Assembly (NCBI GenBank): GCA_905199755.1
Contig: CAJKHT010000103.1
Location: 1 to 8,298, forward strand
Origin: an uncultured Eubacteriales bacterium
GTDB taxonomy: Bacteria > Bacillota > Clostridia > UBA1381
DNA length: 8,298 nucleotides
Reading direction: 5' to 3'
Shown here: positions 1 through 6,004 of the stretch, piece after piece
How the letters are laid out: each line of letters begins with the position of its first letter
Position numbering within the stretch: position 1 is the stretch's first letter
Made by a program: the position numbers and the translations under genes
The notes under the pieces: model-generated
Told to the model about the DNA's origin: nothing
What the model saw: only the letters and a program-made list of their open reading frames with translations
Database searches by the model: none

Positions 1-54
1 GAACCCACACGACCAGCTTGGAAGGCTGGGATTCTACCATTGAACTACACCCGC
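1..54 (-). tRNA. tRNA-Gly (anticodon TCC), 5' part only
   Basis: On the minus strand the sequence starts with the acceptor half GCGGGTG, followed by a D-arm with AATGGTAGA. The anticodon stem CCAGC/GCTGG encloses the loop CTTCCAA, which gives anticodon TCC and so glycine. The window edge cuts the gene inside the T-arm (GTGGGTTC), so the 3' acceptor strand is not visible. A consensus promoter lies about 65 nt upstream. Other tRNAs may follow beyond the edge. Confidence 0.95.
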
Positions 55-120
55 ATATAAAAATATTAATATATCAGGACCTATAACATATTGTTGTTTT
101 ATCATCAGCTGACTTAATGT

Positions 121-149
121 ATTATAGCAAATATTTTCTCATTTGTCAA
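121..149 (-). promoter_or_regulatory. Sigma-A promoter of tRNA-Gly
   Basis: Read on the minus strand there is TTGACA (144-149), a 17-bp spacer and TATAAT (121-126). Both hexamers match the vegetative consensus exactly. It points at tRNA-Gly, leaving a leader of roughly 60 nt. Such a strong match is typical of stable-RNA genes. The rest of 55-250 is AT-rich and shows no gene. Confidence 0.9.
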
Positions 150-253
150 CACTTTTTTCAAAAAAAAATTATTTTTCCGTAAAAAATCCGTAAATAGCCA
201 AAAACCGCTTTAATACAGATTACAAAACAGATTTCAATTTGCGGTAAAAAGCA

Positions 254-283
254 TGAAGCCGCGGTCAGAGAGCCGCGGCTTCA
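254..283 (-). terminator. Rho-independent terminator of the split gene
   Basis: An 11-bp perfect stem (TGAAGCCGCGG paired with CCGCGGCTTCA) encloses an 8-nt loop at 265-272. On the minus strand it is followed after two bases by a short T-run (GCTTTTTACC). It lies 24 bp past the stop codon of the Cys-rich split gene and before the tRNA promoter, so it separates the two transcripts. The T-run is short, but the stem is very stable. Confidence 0.8.
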
Positions 284-307
284 AAGCTTTACTTACAATT
301 AATATTT

Positions 308-1087
308 TCAGCAACCGCAGTCGTTTATCGGTGAAACTTTTGCGTCCGCGGTCGGATCGGGATTTTTACAGTCAACGAATTCACTCTTTTCCGGCGGGAA
401 AAACTCATCTACCGGGAACTGTATTCTGTCGAACAAATCACATGGGTTATCATCTGTTGCGCCTACACATTCTTTCTGCGGAATACAGAAATCATATGAA
501 GGAATAAGCAGCTGCACATGGCGCTCCAGCTTTACAATCGAGAATATACCGATTGATACAAATACGCGTTTTGCTTCGCCGCCTACAACGATGGCATCAT
601 CAAATATGCGCGTTACCGATTCGGGTATTGAGGATATATCGAAATCCTCATCACAGCAACAGCAGCATGATTTTTTGTCGCGTACATCAACAAGCTTGGA
701 GCCGAGTGTTATGGGTTCAACCACTTCAACTACGGCATGCGGCATATTGGTCTTTTTCCAAAGCTGAGGATCGAAAGCGTCCTCTTTATATTTGGAGGCA
801 AATATTTTTGCTGTGCCCTCTGAACCGAAAAGTATAACCTTTTTATTAAAGGTAGCAAGACCTTCGATTTCGGTCGGACGACCTACACCGGTAAATACTG
901 CAACCGTTACACGGAAGAAGTATTTTAAATCAACAGAGTAGAAGCCGCGGTTAAAGGGAACAGGCTCAATATCCGAGAATACCCAAATGATTTCCGCCTT
1001 GGTACATTTTATATTTATAGAGCGGTCAACCAGCTCCTGACCCGAGGCAGTAAGATAAACACGGATATTTTCAAGACAGTCTTTATC
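308..1087 (-). CDS. Cys-rich uncharacterised protein, C-terminal part of a gene split by the intervening element
   Basis: The frame is open from the element boundary (1087) to the TGA at 308 and encodes 259 residues. It has no start codon near its 5' end; the first in-frame ATG (743-745) lies deep inside and would give only a 145-aa product. It begins DKDCLENIRVYLTASGQ and continues with EPVPFNRGFY, KYFFRVTV and KKVILFGSEG, all typical of a folded, conserved protein. A run of five cysteines (CCCCCDEDFD) falls near residues 192-196 of the rejoined protein, and the C-terminus is NDCGC. I loosely recognise an uncharacterised clostridial family, but no function. No signal peptide or membrane segment is seen. 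Joined to 4945-5097 at the TC dinucleotide it gives 310 aa in frame. Cys clusters and clostridial context would suit a spore-coat or metal-binding protein; that is inference. A terminator follows. Confidence 0.85.
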   Translation of the reverse strand, partial: DKDCLENIRVYLTASGQELVDRSINIKCTKAEIIWVFSDIEPVPFNRGFYSVDLKYFFRVTVAVFTGVGRPTEIEGLATFNKKVILFGSEGTAKIFASKYKEDAFDPQLWKKTNMPHAVVEVVEPITLGSKLVDVRDKKSCCCCCDEDFDISSIPESVTRIFDDAIVVGGEAKRVFVSIGIFSIVKLERHVQLLIPSYDFCIPQKECVGATDDNPCDLFDRIQFPVDEFFPPEKSEFVDCKNPDPTADAKVSPINDCGC

Positions 1088-1110
1088 GCAGCACTACACA
1101 AGATATATAT
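1066..1110. other. attL-like left junction of the element
   Basis: Host gene sequence lies left of the proposed TC crossover dinucleotide (1086-1087) and element sequence lies right of it. The element half carries GCACT (1091-1095) and CAAGATATATA (1099-1109), which mirror the element half of the right junction. The host half carries GACAG (1075-1079), which pairs with CTGTC (4952-4956) in the other host half. The recombinase stop codon is about 35 bp inside the element from here. Confidence 0.75.
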
Positions 1111-1123
1111 TTTTTTGATAAGC

Positions 1124-2659
1124 TTAGGCATCGAAAGCAAATTCTATATCTAAATAAAAATCATTCTTTTTTTGTTCCTTTGTACGGCTGTAATTCATGC
1201 GTATTATTATTTTTTTGTACAGTTGATTTTTTTCGCCTGCCGACAAAGTATCATAATACTCAAGCTGATGAGTGAGAGAGGGGACAAACTCAAAAATATC
1301 GTACTTATCCGATATTTCCGATAACAGTTCCTTATCTTTTTCAAGCTCTTTTTCCGCAGCGGCTTTTTTTAGGGAAAGTGCGGTGCTTCGCTGCATAAAT
1401 ATATCTGTGGTGTATATGCCCTGCTCCAATAAATCATATAGCTTGATTTGCTGGGCATCAATTGCTTTTAAATTAAGCTCCGCACGGCTTATAGCGGTTG
1501 TATATGTATTGCGCTTATTTTCGGCACGGGAATTATACCTTGTTTTCAGCAGCGTATTTGCCGCAGCGTGTTTTAAGGATTTTTTGAGTACCGCAATAAC
1601 CGAAGCTTCAACCGCATAAGCTGCAATGCCGGAGGTGCAGCCTGTTTTTGTACACAAATAGCGTGCGGGCAATTTGTTTTTTGTACTGTACTGCCGCTGT
1701 ATTGCTTTACCGCAGTGGGAACAATACATTAATCCGGCAAAAACATTTTTAAGTTCGCCGGTGTATGACGGGGGATGCGAACGATGCTTTATAATATCCT
1801 GTGCTTTTTCAAACAATTCCGGAGAAATTATGGGCATATGTATACCGTCTGCCACAATCCAGTCACTTTCGGGATTTAATACTGTTTTATTCTTATCCGA
1901 CGGTGTTTTTTTATGAATGTGTCTGCGCCTGTTCCATACAATTTTTCCGATATATATCGGATTTTTCAGAATAAATTGTACGGTGGTACGTGAAAAAGTA
2001 TTGCCCTTGCGCGGAGTTATACCGAGGGCGTTCAGACGGTTTGCGATTGTGCAGCTTCCACAGCGCTGATTTACATACATATCAAATATCAGTTTTACTG
2101 CTTCCGCCTGTTCGGGAACGGGTTTCAGCGTGGGGTGCTTATCAATATATGTACGCTCGTATCCGAAAGGCGGCTCGCATACATGATACCCGTATTCACA
2201 TGATTTTTCCGTGCCGCGTCTTAATCGCCGCGTAATGGATTTATATTCCTGCCGTGCAAGAAATGACTGCATTTCAACGCTTTGCTCATCAAAATCATTA
2301 TCAAGGTCATATGTTTTCTGCGGTGTAATAATTTTTATTCCGTGTTCTTTTAATGTCTCGAGAATGATACCCGTATCTTTTTGAGAATTACGTCCGAGAC
2401 GGTCAATATCCATGCATGCAATCGCAGTATAACAGTTCCGGTCAATATCACTGAGCAAGCTAAGCATTTCGGGACGGCCGAAAAGCGTACTTCCCGTAAC
2501 AATTTCTTTGTATATTCGGATAATATTGAGATTTTGCCTGTGTGCAAGTGTTATAATTGTATCCATATGGCGCGCGAGCGTGGTTTCAATATCTTCCGCA
2601 TCGGGATCATTGCGGCTTTTCCGCAAATATACCGCAACGGCATTTTTGTAATTATCCAT
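1124..2659 (-). CDS. Large serine recombinase (site-specific integrase/excisionase)
   Basis: 511 aa, complete. The N-terminal resolvase domain (about residues 7-150) has the catalytic serine at S15 in VYLRKSR, with R13, and the R87/R90 pair in DIDRLGRN. The recombinase domain (about 160-300) includes PPFGYER and FILKNPIYIGKIVW. A zinc ribbon follows with C313/C316 (YCSHCGK) and C336/C341 (LCTKTGC), then a coiled-coil stretch (about 385-455) of the kind that controls directionality. Length and order match large serine integrases, which cut at a 2-bp central dinucleotide, leave 3' overhangs and need no host factor; excision usually needs a directionality factor. The start at 2659 follows a modest AAAGGGTG site. 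The gene ends about 35 bp from the left attachment junction, a usual place for an integrase. No frameshift or lost catalytic residue is visible, in contrast to the broken genes around it. Confidence 0.95.
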   Translation of the reverse strand: MDNYKNAVAVYLRKSRNDPDAEDIETTLARHMDTIITLAHRQNLNIIRIYKEIVTGSTLFGRPEMLSLLSDIDRNCYTAIACMDIDRLGRNSQKDTGIILETLKEHGIKIITPQKTYDLDNDFDEQSVEMQSFLARQEYKSITRRLRRGTEKSCEYGYHVCEPPFGYERTYIDKHPTLKPVPEQAEAVKLIFDMYVNQRCGSCTIANRLNALGITPRKGNTFSRTTVQFILKNPIYIGKIVWNRRRHIHKKTPSDKNKTVLNPESDWIVADGIHMPIISPELFEKAQDIIKHRSHPPSYTGELKNVFAGLMYCSHCGKAIQRQYSTKNKLPARYLCTKTGCTSGIAAYAVEASVIAVLKKSLKHAAANTLLKTRYNSRAENKRNTYTTAISRAELNLKAIDAQQIKLYDLLEQGIYTTDIFMQRSTALSLKKAAAEKELEKDKELLSEISDKYDIFEFVPSLTHQLEYYDTLSAGEKNQLYKKIIIRMNYSRTKEQKKNDFYLDIEFAFDA

Positions 2660-2732
2660 GAAAATAACACCCTTTCATAATCAGATTGCAAGGCAATATA
2701 AATATATACAAAAATCTGCCGATTATTACTTT

Positions 2733-2757
2733 TGTGCCCTCCCAGCAAAAGTGGACA
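2733..2757 (-). repeat. Possible remnant of an IS3-type terminal inverted repeat
   Basis: On the minus strand the bases TGTCCACTTTTGCTGGGAGG lead into GCACA, which resembles IS3-family ends (TGTC, ACTTTT, then a G-run). The segment also pairs with itself: ACTTTTG/CAAAAGT, and TTTTGTGCCC with GGACACAAAA at 9 of 10 positions. It sits where the minus-strand relic at 2766-3038 stops looking coding. No transposase is present, so this may only be a hairpin. Confidence 0.25.
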
Positions 2758-2765
2758 CAAAAAAG

Positions 2766-3038
2766 CTTCAAAAACCCGTCTGTTGCCGTATATATCGGGA
2801 GCATGGAAAGAATGTTCCGACGGCTTCCGCTCGTGTGCGAATCGGCAAGCAGAAATGCCGCCAGCTCCGCTGACTTGTCTTCGCGGTATATGTCCATCAG
2901 GGAATGAGCCTTGTTTAAAATGCAATTGCTTCGTTCACGGAAATATGCAAGCTCTTCTTTGTTTTTGGTCAGATAGTACCTGCCCTTGGCATGAAAACCC
3001 GAAATGCATTCGCCGGATAATGCGGCTGCGCCCGATAC
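2766..3038 (-). pseudogene. Unidentified gene fragment upstream of the recombinase
   Basis: The minus frame is open from about 3080 to the recombinase start. Roughly 90 codons of it look genuinely coding, with G/C-rich third positions and an ordinary soluble composition. Recognisable stretches are GFHAKGRYYLTKNKEELAYF and AELAAFLLADSHTSGSRR. The left end degrades into AT-rich non-coding sequence at the IS-like site (2733-2757). The right end stops abruptly against the plus-strand portal fragment near 3040, with no start codon in front. The only ATG inside (2895-2897) has no convincing RBS. I do not recognise the family. It reads as an internal piece of a larger protein left by deletions. A short functional ORF from 2897 is possible but unlikely. 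Confidence 0.45.
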
Positions 3039-3047
3039 ATTAAGAAA

Positions 3048-3497
3048 ATGACAGAAAAACAGGTTATGTGTCCCTTTAATTCACTTTTAAACAATTGCTT
3101 AACTCTCGAAGCTAATATAGATCAAACCGCGAGAGCGTTTATTCAAGATGTTGTAATGTCAATGTTTGATGAAGGCAGCGTTGCCATTGTTCCAACCGAT
3201 ACGGATGATAATCCCGAATTCACAAGTTCTTATGGTGTTGAAAAAATCCGAACAGGTAAAATCGTGGAATGGTATCCTCAGCATGTAAGAGTTCAAGTTT
3301 ATAACGAAAACGTTGGCAGAAGAATGGATCTCGTGTTGCCCAAAAGTATGGTAGCAATTATTGAAAACCCTTTATATGCGGTAATCAATGAACCGAATTC
3401 GACGATGCAGCGTTTGATCCGCAAACTCAATCTATTGGATGTTGTAGATGAGCAAAGCAGCAGCGGTAAACTCGCTCTTATTATACAACTTCCCTAA
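3048..3497 (+). pseudogene. Phage portal protein fragment
   Basis: 149 codons are open. From about residue 9 the sequence reads like the middle of a tailed-phage portal protein: FNSLLNN, TARAFIQDVVMSMFDEGSVA, KIVEWYPQHVRVQVYNE, PLYAVINEPNSTMQRLIRKL, DEQSSSGKLALIIQLP. Portal proteins form the dodecameric DNA gate of the capsid and are usually about 400 residues or more, so the N-terminal part and the C-terminal half are missing. The reading stops (TAA, 3495-3497) exactly where LRR-protein sequence begins, so the stop comes from the join rather than from the portal gene. The ATG at 3048 has no good RBS and the first seven residues may be junction sequence. This is the clearest sign that the element descends from a prophage. 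No other head, tail or lysis gene remains. Confidence 0.75.
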
Positions 3498-4522
3498 CGG
3501 TTGATGAAGATAACGAGTTTTTCTGTGCGGAGGGTAATGTGCTCTTTGATAAGAATAAAACAACACTTATCAAATATTCGTGCGGCAAAGCCGATACGAA
3601 GTACAATATTCCCGAAACAGTGCAAAAAATCGGTTATAAGGCATTTCTGGCAAGTAAAAATCTTCAGGCAATCGGCTTAACCGACAAGCTTTCGGAGATA
3701 GCCGGCTATGCCTTTAAGGACTGCACAAGCCTTACAAACATTACTCTGCCCGACAGCTTAACGGCAATCGGTACGGATATTTTTTACAATACCGCTTACA
3801 TAAAAAAAGACTCTGCGGCTTACACAGACGACGTTTTATACAGCGGAAACTGGTTTGTGAAAGCAAAATCAGGTGTTAAAAATATTCAATTAAAGCCGGG
3901 AACAATAGGACTTCTGGACGGCTGCTTCGAATTAACCGGCTATTCTCTGCAAACACTTTATATTCCCGAAACGGTGCGAACAATTCCCGGCGGAGTGTTT
4001 AAAAGATGCAGCTCGCTGAACAGTATAAGCGTAAACGAAAATAACGAATACTATATGTCAAATAACGGAATTTTATATAATAAGAGTATAACAGAGCTTT
4101 TAAAAGTTCCGCCGAAATCGGCAGTTGTTGACTTTAACATTCCAAACACCGTTACGGCAATTTCCAAAAGCGCGCTTTCAAGCTGTGCGTCTCTTGAAAC
4201 GGTTACAATTCCGCCCTCGGTTATCAATATAGAAAAAACCGTGTTTACCGACTGTAACAGTCTTAAAAATATTAACGCAGACGCTGAAAATGAATATTAT
4301 ACGTCGATTGACGGCATTTTATACGACAAAAACAAAACTGTGCTTATGGCTGTTCCGAAAAAGTCGGCAGCTGCAAAATTGGATTTACCGGATACGGTTG
4401 AAACAATCGGCGAGGATGCCGCTTCAAAGTGCGAAGCTCTTACCGAGGTAATATTCCCGGAAAATGATTACCTCAATAACCTGTACGGCTGTAAATATTT
4501 TACCGCGCTTGCCGGGCTATGA
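3491..4522 (+). pseudogene. BspA-like leucine-rich-repeat surface protein fragment
   Basis: The frame opens before 3491 and runs to TGA at 4520-4522, with no proper start or RBS; the first start-like codon is a GTG at 3539. Typical BspA/LRR_5 units are seen: NIPETVQKIGYKAF, LTNITLPDSLTAIG, LQTLYIPETVRTI, LETVTIPPSVINI, LDLPDTVETIGEDA. An inserted motif recurs three times: DEDNEFF...GNVLFDKNKTTL, NENNEYY...NGILYNKSITEL and DAENEYY...DGILYDKNKTVL. BspA-like proteins are secreted or surface-anchored and often adhesive. Here the signal peptide, N-terminal repeats and anchor are all absent. The left end abuts the portal fragment and the right end runs into a membrane-protein tail. About 335 residues survive with no internal stop, so the capture may be fairly recent. 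It is unlikely to be exported or functional. Confidence 0.7.
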
Positions 4523-4622
4523 TTTTGTTTGGTTTACGGTTGTCGTTGCCGAGGGGATTTGCCTTGCAATAGCTTTAACGCTGAAAAAAATTTCCGAAAG
4601 AAACGGTATTATATACAGGTAA
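4452..4622 (+). pseudogene. C-terminal tail of a membrane transporter (MATE-like) fused to LRR debris
   Basis: A second plus frame is open from 4452 to TAA at 4620-4622. Its last 34 codons, which follow the LRR stop, read YDFVWFTVVVAEGICLAIAL and then a basic tail KKISERNGIIYR. That is one transmembrane helix followed by a positively charged end. With the preceding NILPRLPG it resembles the last helix of MATE/flippase-type transporters, but so short a piece cannot settle the family. There is no start codon or RBS. The changeover from LRR to transporter sequence lies somewhere in 4460-4517. Confidence 0.4.
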
Positions 4623-4680
4623 TTCGGAATGGGACAAAATATAAAAATCATAAATATTATCGAGAGAGGAGGGAGCTTAA

Positions 4681-4916
4681 TGGAGTTGCTTGACGGTTTT
4701 ACCGAGGTTGAAGCAACGGAAGAAATAAAATCAAAAGTACATGATAAACGCTTGCTTGAGGGTGATAACCTGTTGGTGCAGGAAATGCGTTTCGGTGACA
4801 GGGGGCGCATACGTGTGATAGGCAATCGCAATCCCGATCCCCGTGAGCGTCAGAAAATAACGGACGATATTGCGCTTATTTTATATGAGGGATACATAAG
4901 AAGCCTGCAAAAATAA
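4681..4916 (+). CDS. Small uncharacterised protein at the right end of the element; candidate directionality factor
   Basis: 78 aa, complete. The start at 4681 is chosen because AGGAGG (4667-4672) sits 8 nt upstream; the frame extends back to an ATG at 4629, but that has no RBS. The product is highly charged and soluble (MELLDGFTEVEATEEIKSKV... ending DDIALILYEGYIRSLQK). A likely amphipathic helix is followed by a beta-like segment (GRIRVIG) and a second helix; no Cys, membrane segment or known motif is seen. I do not recognise the family. It is the only undamaged gene in the element besides the recombinase and ends 28 bp from the right crossover site. Recombination directionality factors of large serine integrases are often small, unconserved and att-proximal, so that role is plausible but purely inferred. 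It is antisense to the read-through of the split gene. Confidence 0.7.
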
Positions 4917-4920
4917 TTGT

Positions 4921-4966
4921 TATATATCTTGAACAGTGCAGTTCTCTGCAGCTGTCATATATTTTA
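4921..4966. other. attR-like right junction of the element
   Basis: Element sequence lies left of the TC dinucleotide at 4943-4944 and host gene sequence right of it. The element half has TATATATCTTG (4921-4931) and AGTGC (4935-4939), mirror images of the left-junction arms. The host half has CTGTC (4952-4956). With the left end attached (…GTGCAGT-TC-GCAGCAC…), 17 of 22 half-site positions pair around TC. Confidence 0.75.
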
Positions 4967-5097
4967 TCTGTATGTATGCATACAGCTTCGCGGAAATTCG
5001 TACCGCAGCCGCAGCCGCGGCTGCGTGCAATTTCATTCGAGTCGCTGTCACAGCATCTGTTTTGTGCGGCATTTCTGCCGTATTGATAATCACTCAT
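4945..5097 (-). CDS. Cys-rich uncharacterised protein, N-terminal part of the split gene
   Basis: The ATG at 5097 follows AAAAGGAG (5106-5113) at 8 nt, a strong RBS. The 51 host codons read MSDYQYGRNAAQNRCCDSDS, then a GCGCG cluster, EAVCIHTDKIYDSC and R51. The frame runs on into the element (RELHCSRYITII...) and stops at 4876-4878, which would give a chimeric 73-aa peptide when the element is present. Removing the element joins R51 to D of the part at 308-1087. Cysteine pairs occur here too, matching the Cys-rich tail of the other half. No signal peptide is seen. A SigK-like promoter lies about 85 bp upstream of the start, with a GC-rich, hairpin-capable leader between (5120-5165). Function unknown. 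Confidence 0.85.
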
Positions 5098-5181
5098 TAT
5101 AAAAACTCCTTTTGGTACAGCTTTATCACAGCCGGCAGCCGGTACCTCGGCATGATTTACAGGCTGAGTTCACCTATGCTG

Positions 5182-5210
5182 TATAATATGCTTTACGGCT
5201 GATATGTGTG
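5182..5210 (-). promoter_or_regulatory. Putative SigK-like (late mother-cell) promoter of the split gene
   Basis: On the minus strand CACA (5207-5210), 16 bp and CATATTATA (5182-5190) fit the sigma-K pattern of an AC-containing -35 and CATAnnnTA at -10. The -10 also partly fits sigma-E, and its TATTAT core could serve sigma-A, though no matching -35 is seen. The consensus is short, so chance is a real possibility. Confidence 0.35.
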
Positions 5211-5233
5211 AGTAAAAATATGAGTATTAATTT

Positions 5234-6004
5234 TTATATATAAGTAAATATATCCGTATTCTTGGATTTTACGGTGATAATATTTGTCTGCCGCAATATC
5301 TTTTCAAAAATATCCATAACAATGATTTCGGTGGGATAATGCCCTGCATCGATTACGGCTATGCCCGATTCCGCCGCTGCAATCATATTGTGATACTTCA
5401 TGTCGGCAGTTACAATCACATTACATCCGAGTGCGTGTGCGGCAGGAATAAGCTCTGCACAGCTGCCCGATGCCACGGCGGCAGTAATCACTGTTTTGCC
5501 GAGGTCTCCGGCGGTGCGCACGTGCGGAGTGCCGAGCTTCTTCTTTACCAGCTCCGCAAATTCCCTAAGTGTCGCGGCATGTATCAGCTTTCCGTATCTT
5601 CCGAGCCCCGTTTTTTCGCCGTTTTTCTCTATAATTTCCGCATCCTTTATACCGAGCAGCAATGCAAGAGCATCATTTATTCCATGCTCTGCCGTATCCA
5701 TATTTGTATGAGCCGCAAAAACCGTTATATCGTTCTGTATCAGCTTGCGCAGCATTCTGCCGTCTGCCGATGAATAGTCGATGCGTTTAATTCCGCCGAG
5801 CAGTATGGGGTGATGTGAAATTATCATATCGCACTTGTTTTGTATAGCTTCGTCAACGGTGTTTTCATTTGTGTCAAGTGTGAGAAGTGCTTTTTTCACC
5901 TCTTTTTTGCCGTCACCGCATAAAATACCGACGTTATCCCAGGAATAGGCAAGCTCTTGTGGCGCTTCCTTTTCTATAAGCTGTGCAATTTCATATGCTT
6001 TCAT
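5234..6004 (-). CDS. Nif3-like dinuclear metal centre protein (YqfO/YbgI family)
   Basis: 256 aa, the length of the short YbgI-like form; it lacks the PII-like insert of the ~370-aa YqfO form. Metal ligands are visible in order: H64/H65 in IISHHPIL, H99 and D103 in AAHTNMD, and H222 and E226 near the C-terminus in GHYPTE. The N-terminus (MKAYEIAQLIEKEAP, then SWDNVGIL) is typical. Members form a toroidal hexamer with two metals per subunit; the enzymatic role is unsettled and 'GTP cyclohydrolase type 1' labels are not well supported. The start overlaps the end of trmK by 14 nt, with AAAGGA about 11 nt upstream, so the two are probably translationally coupled; the trmK-nif3 pair is common in Firmicutes. 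No clear terminator is seen after the stop, so read-through into the split gene is possible. Confidence 0.93.
   Translation of the reverse strand: MKAYEIAQLIEKEAPQELAYSWDNVGILCGDGKKEVKKALLTLDTNENTVDEAIQNKCDMIISHHPILLGGIKRIDYSSADGRMLRKLIQNDITVFAAHTNMDTAEHGINDALALLLGIKDAEIIEKNGEKTGLGRYGKLIHAATLREFAELVKKKLGTPHVRTAGDLGKTVITAAVASGSCAELIPAAHALGCNVIVTADMKYHNMIAAAESGIAVIDAGHYPTEIIVMDIFEKILRQTNIITVKSKNTDIFTYI

Larger units (their letters stand above)
1088..4944. mobile_element. 3.86-kb skin-like intervening element (decayed prophage) inserted in a host gene
   Basis: The element interrupts the Cys-rich gene. Deleting 3,857 bp at the TC dinucleotide (1086-1087 and 4943-4944) rejoins the halves as ...IYDSC-R-DKDCLE..., a 933-nt ORF with its own RBS and terminator. 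The two ends joined form an imperfect palindrome centred on that TC. Contents: an intact large serine recombinase in the same direction as the host gene, a phage portal fragment, other gene debris and a small intact ORF near the right end. Known skin elements (sigK of Bacillus and Clostridioides) are prophage remnants that keep a serine recombinase for excision in the mother cell. Whether this one still excises cannot be told from sequence. Confidence 0.85.

Noticed and set aside
1..54. tRNA-Gly as the attachment site of the element
   Set aside because: tRNA genes are common targets, but the element ends lie within the protein gene at 1087 and 4944 and no tRNA fragment is repeated there.
308..745. 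A complete 145-aa gene starting at 745
   Set aside because: The same frame continues upstream as clearly protein-like sequence to 1087, and no RBS precedes 745; it is the tail of the split gene.
1272..2680. Several plus-strand open frames opposite the recombinase
   Set aside because: They mirror the recombinase frame, have poor composition and no RBS; they are shadows.
4629..4680. Start of the small plus-strand gene at 4629
   Set aside because: No RBS precedes it, while AGGAGG lies 8 nt before the ATG at 4681; the extra residues also overlap the RBS region.
1088..4952. A 5-bp GCAGC present at both junctions (1088-1092 and 4948-4952) as the recombination core
   Set aside because: It also gives an in-frame join (309 aa), but the palindrome of the element ends is then off centre by 3 bp. 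The TC dinucleotide centres it exactly and gives the DSCRDKDC reading, so GCAGC is taken as coincidence.
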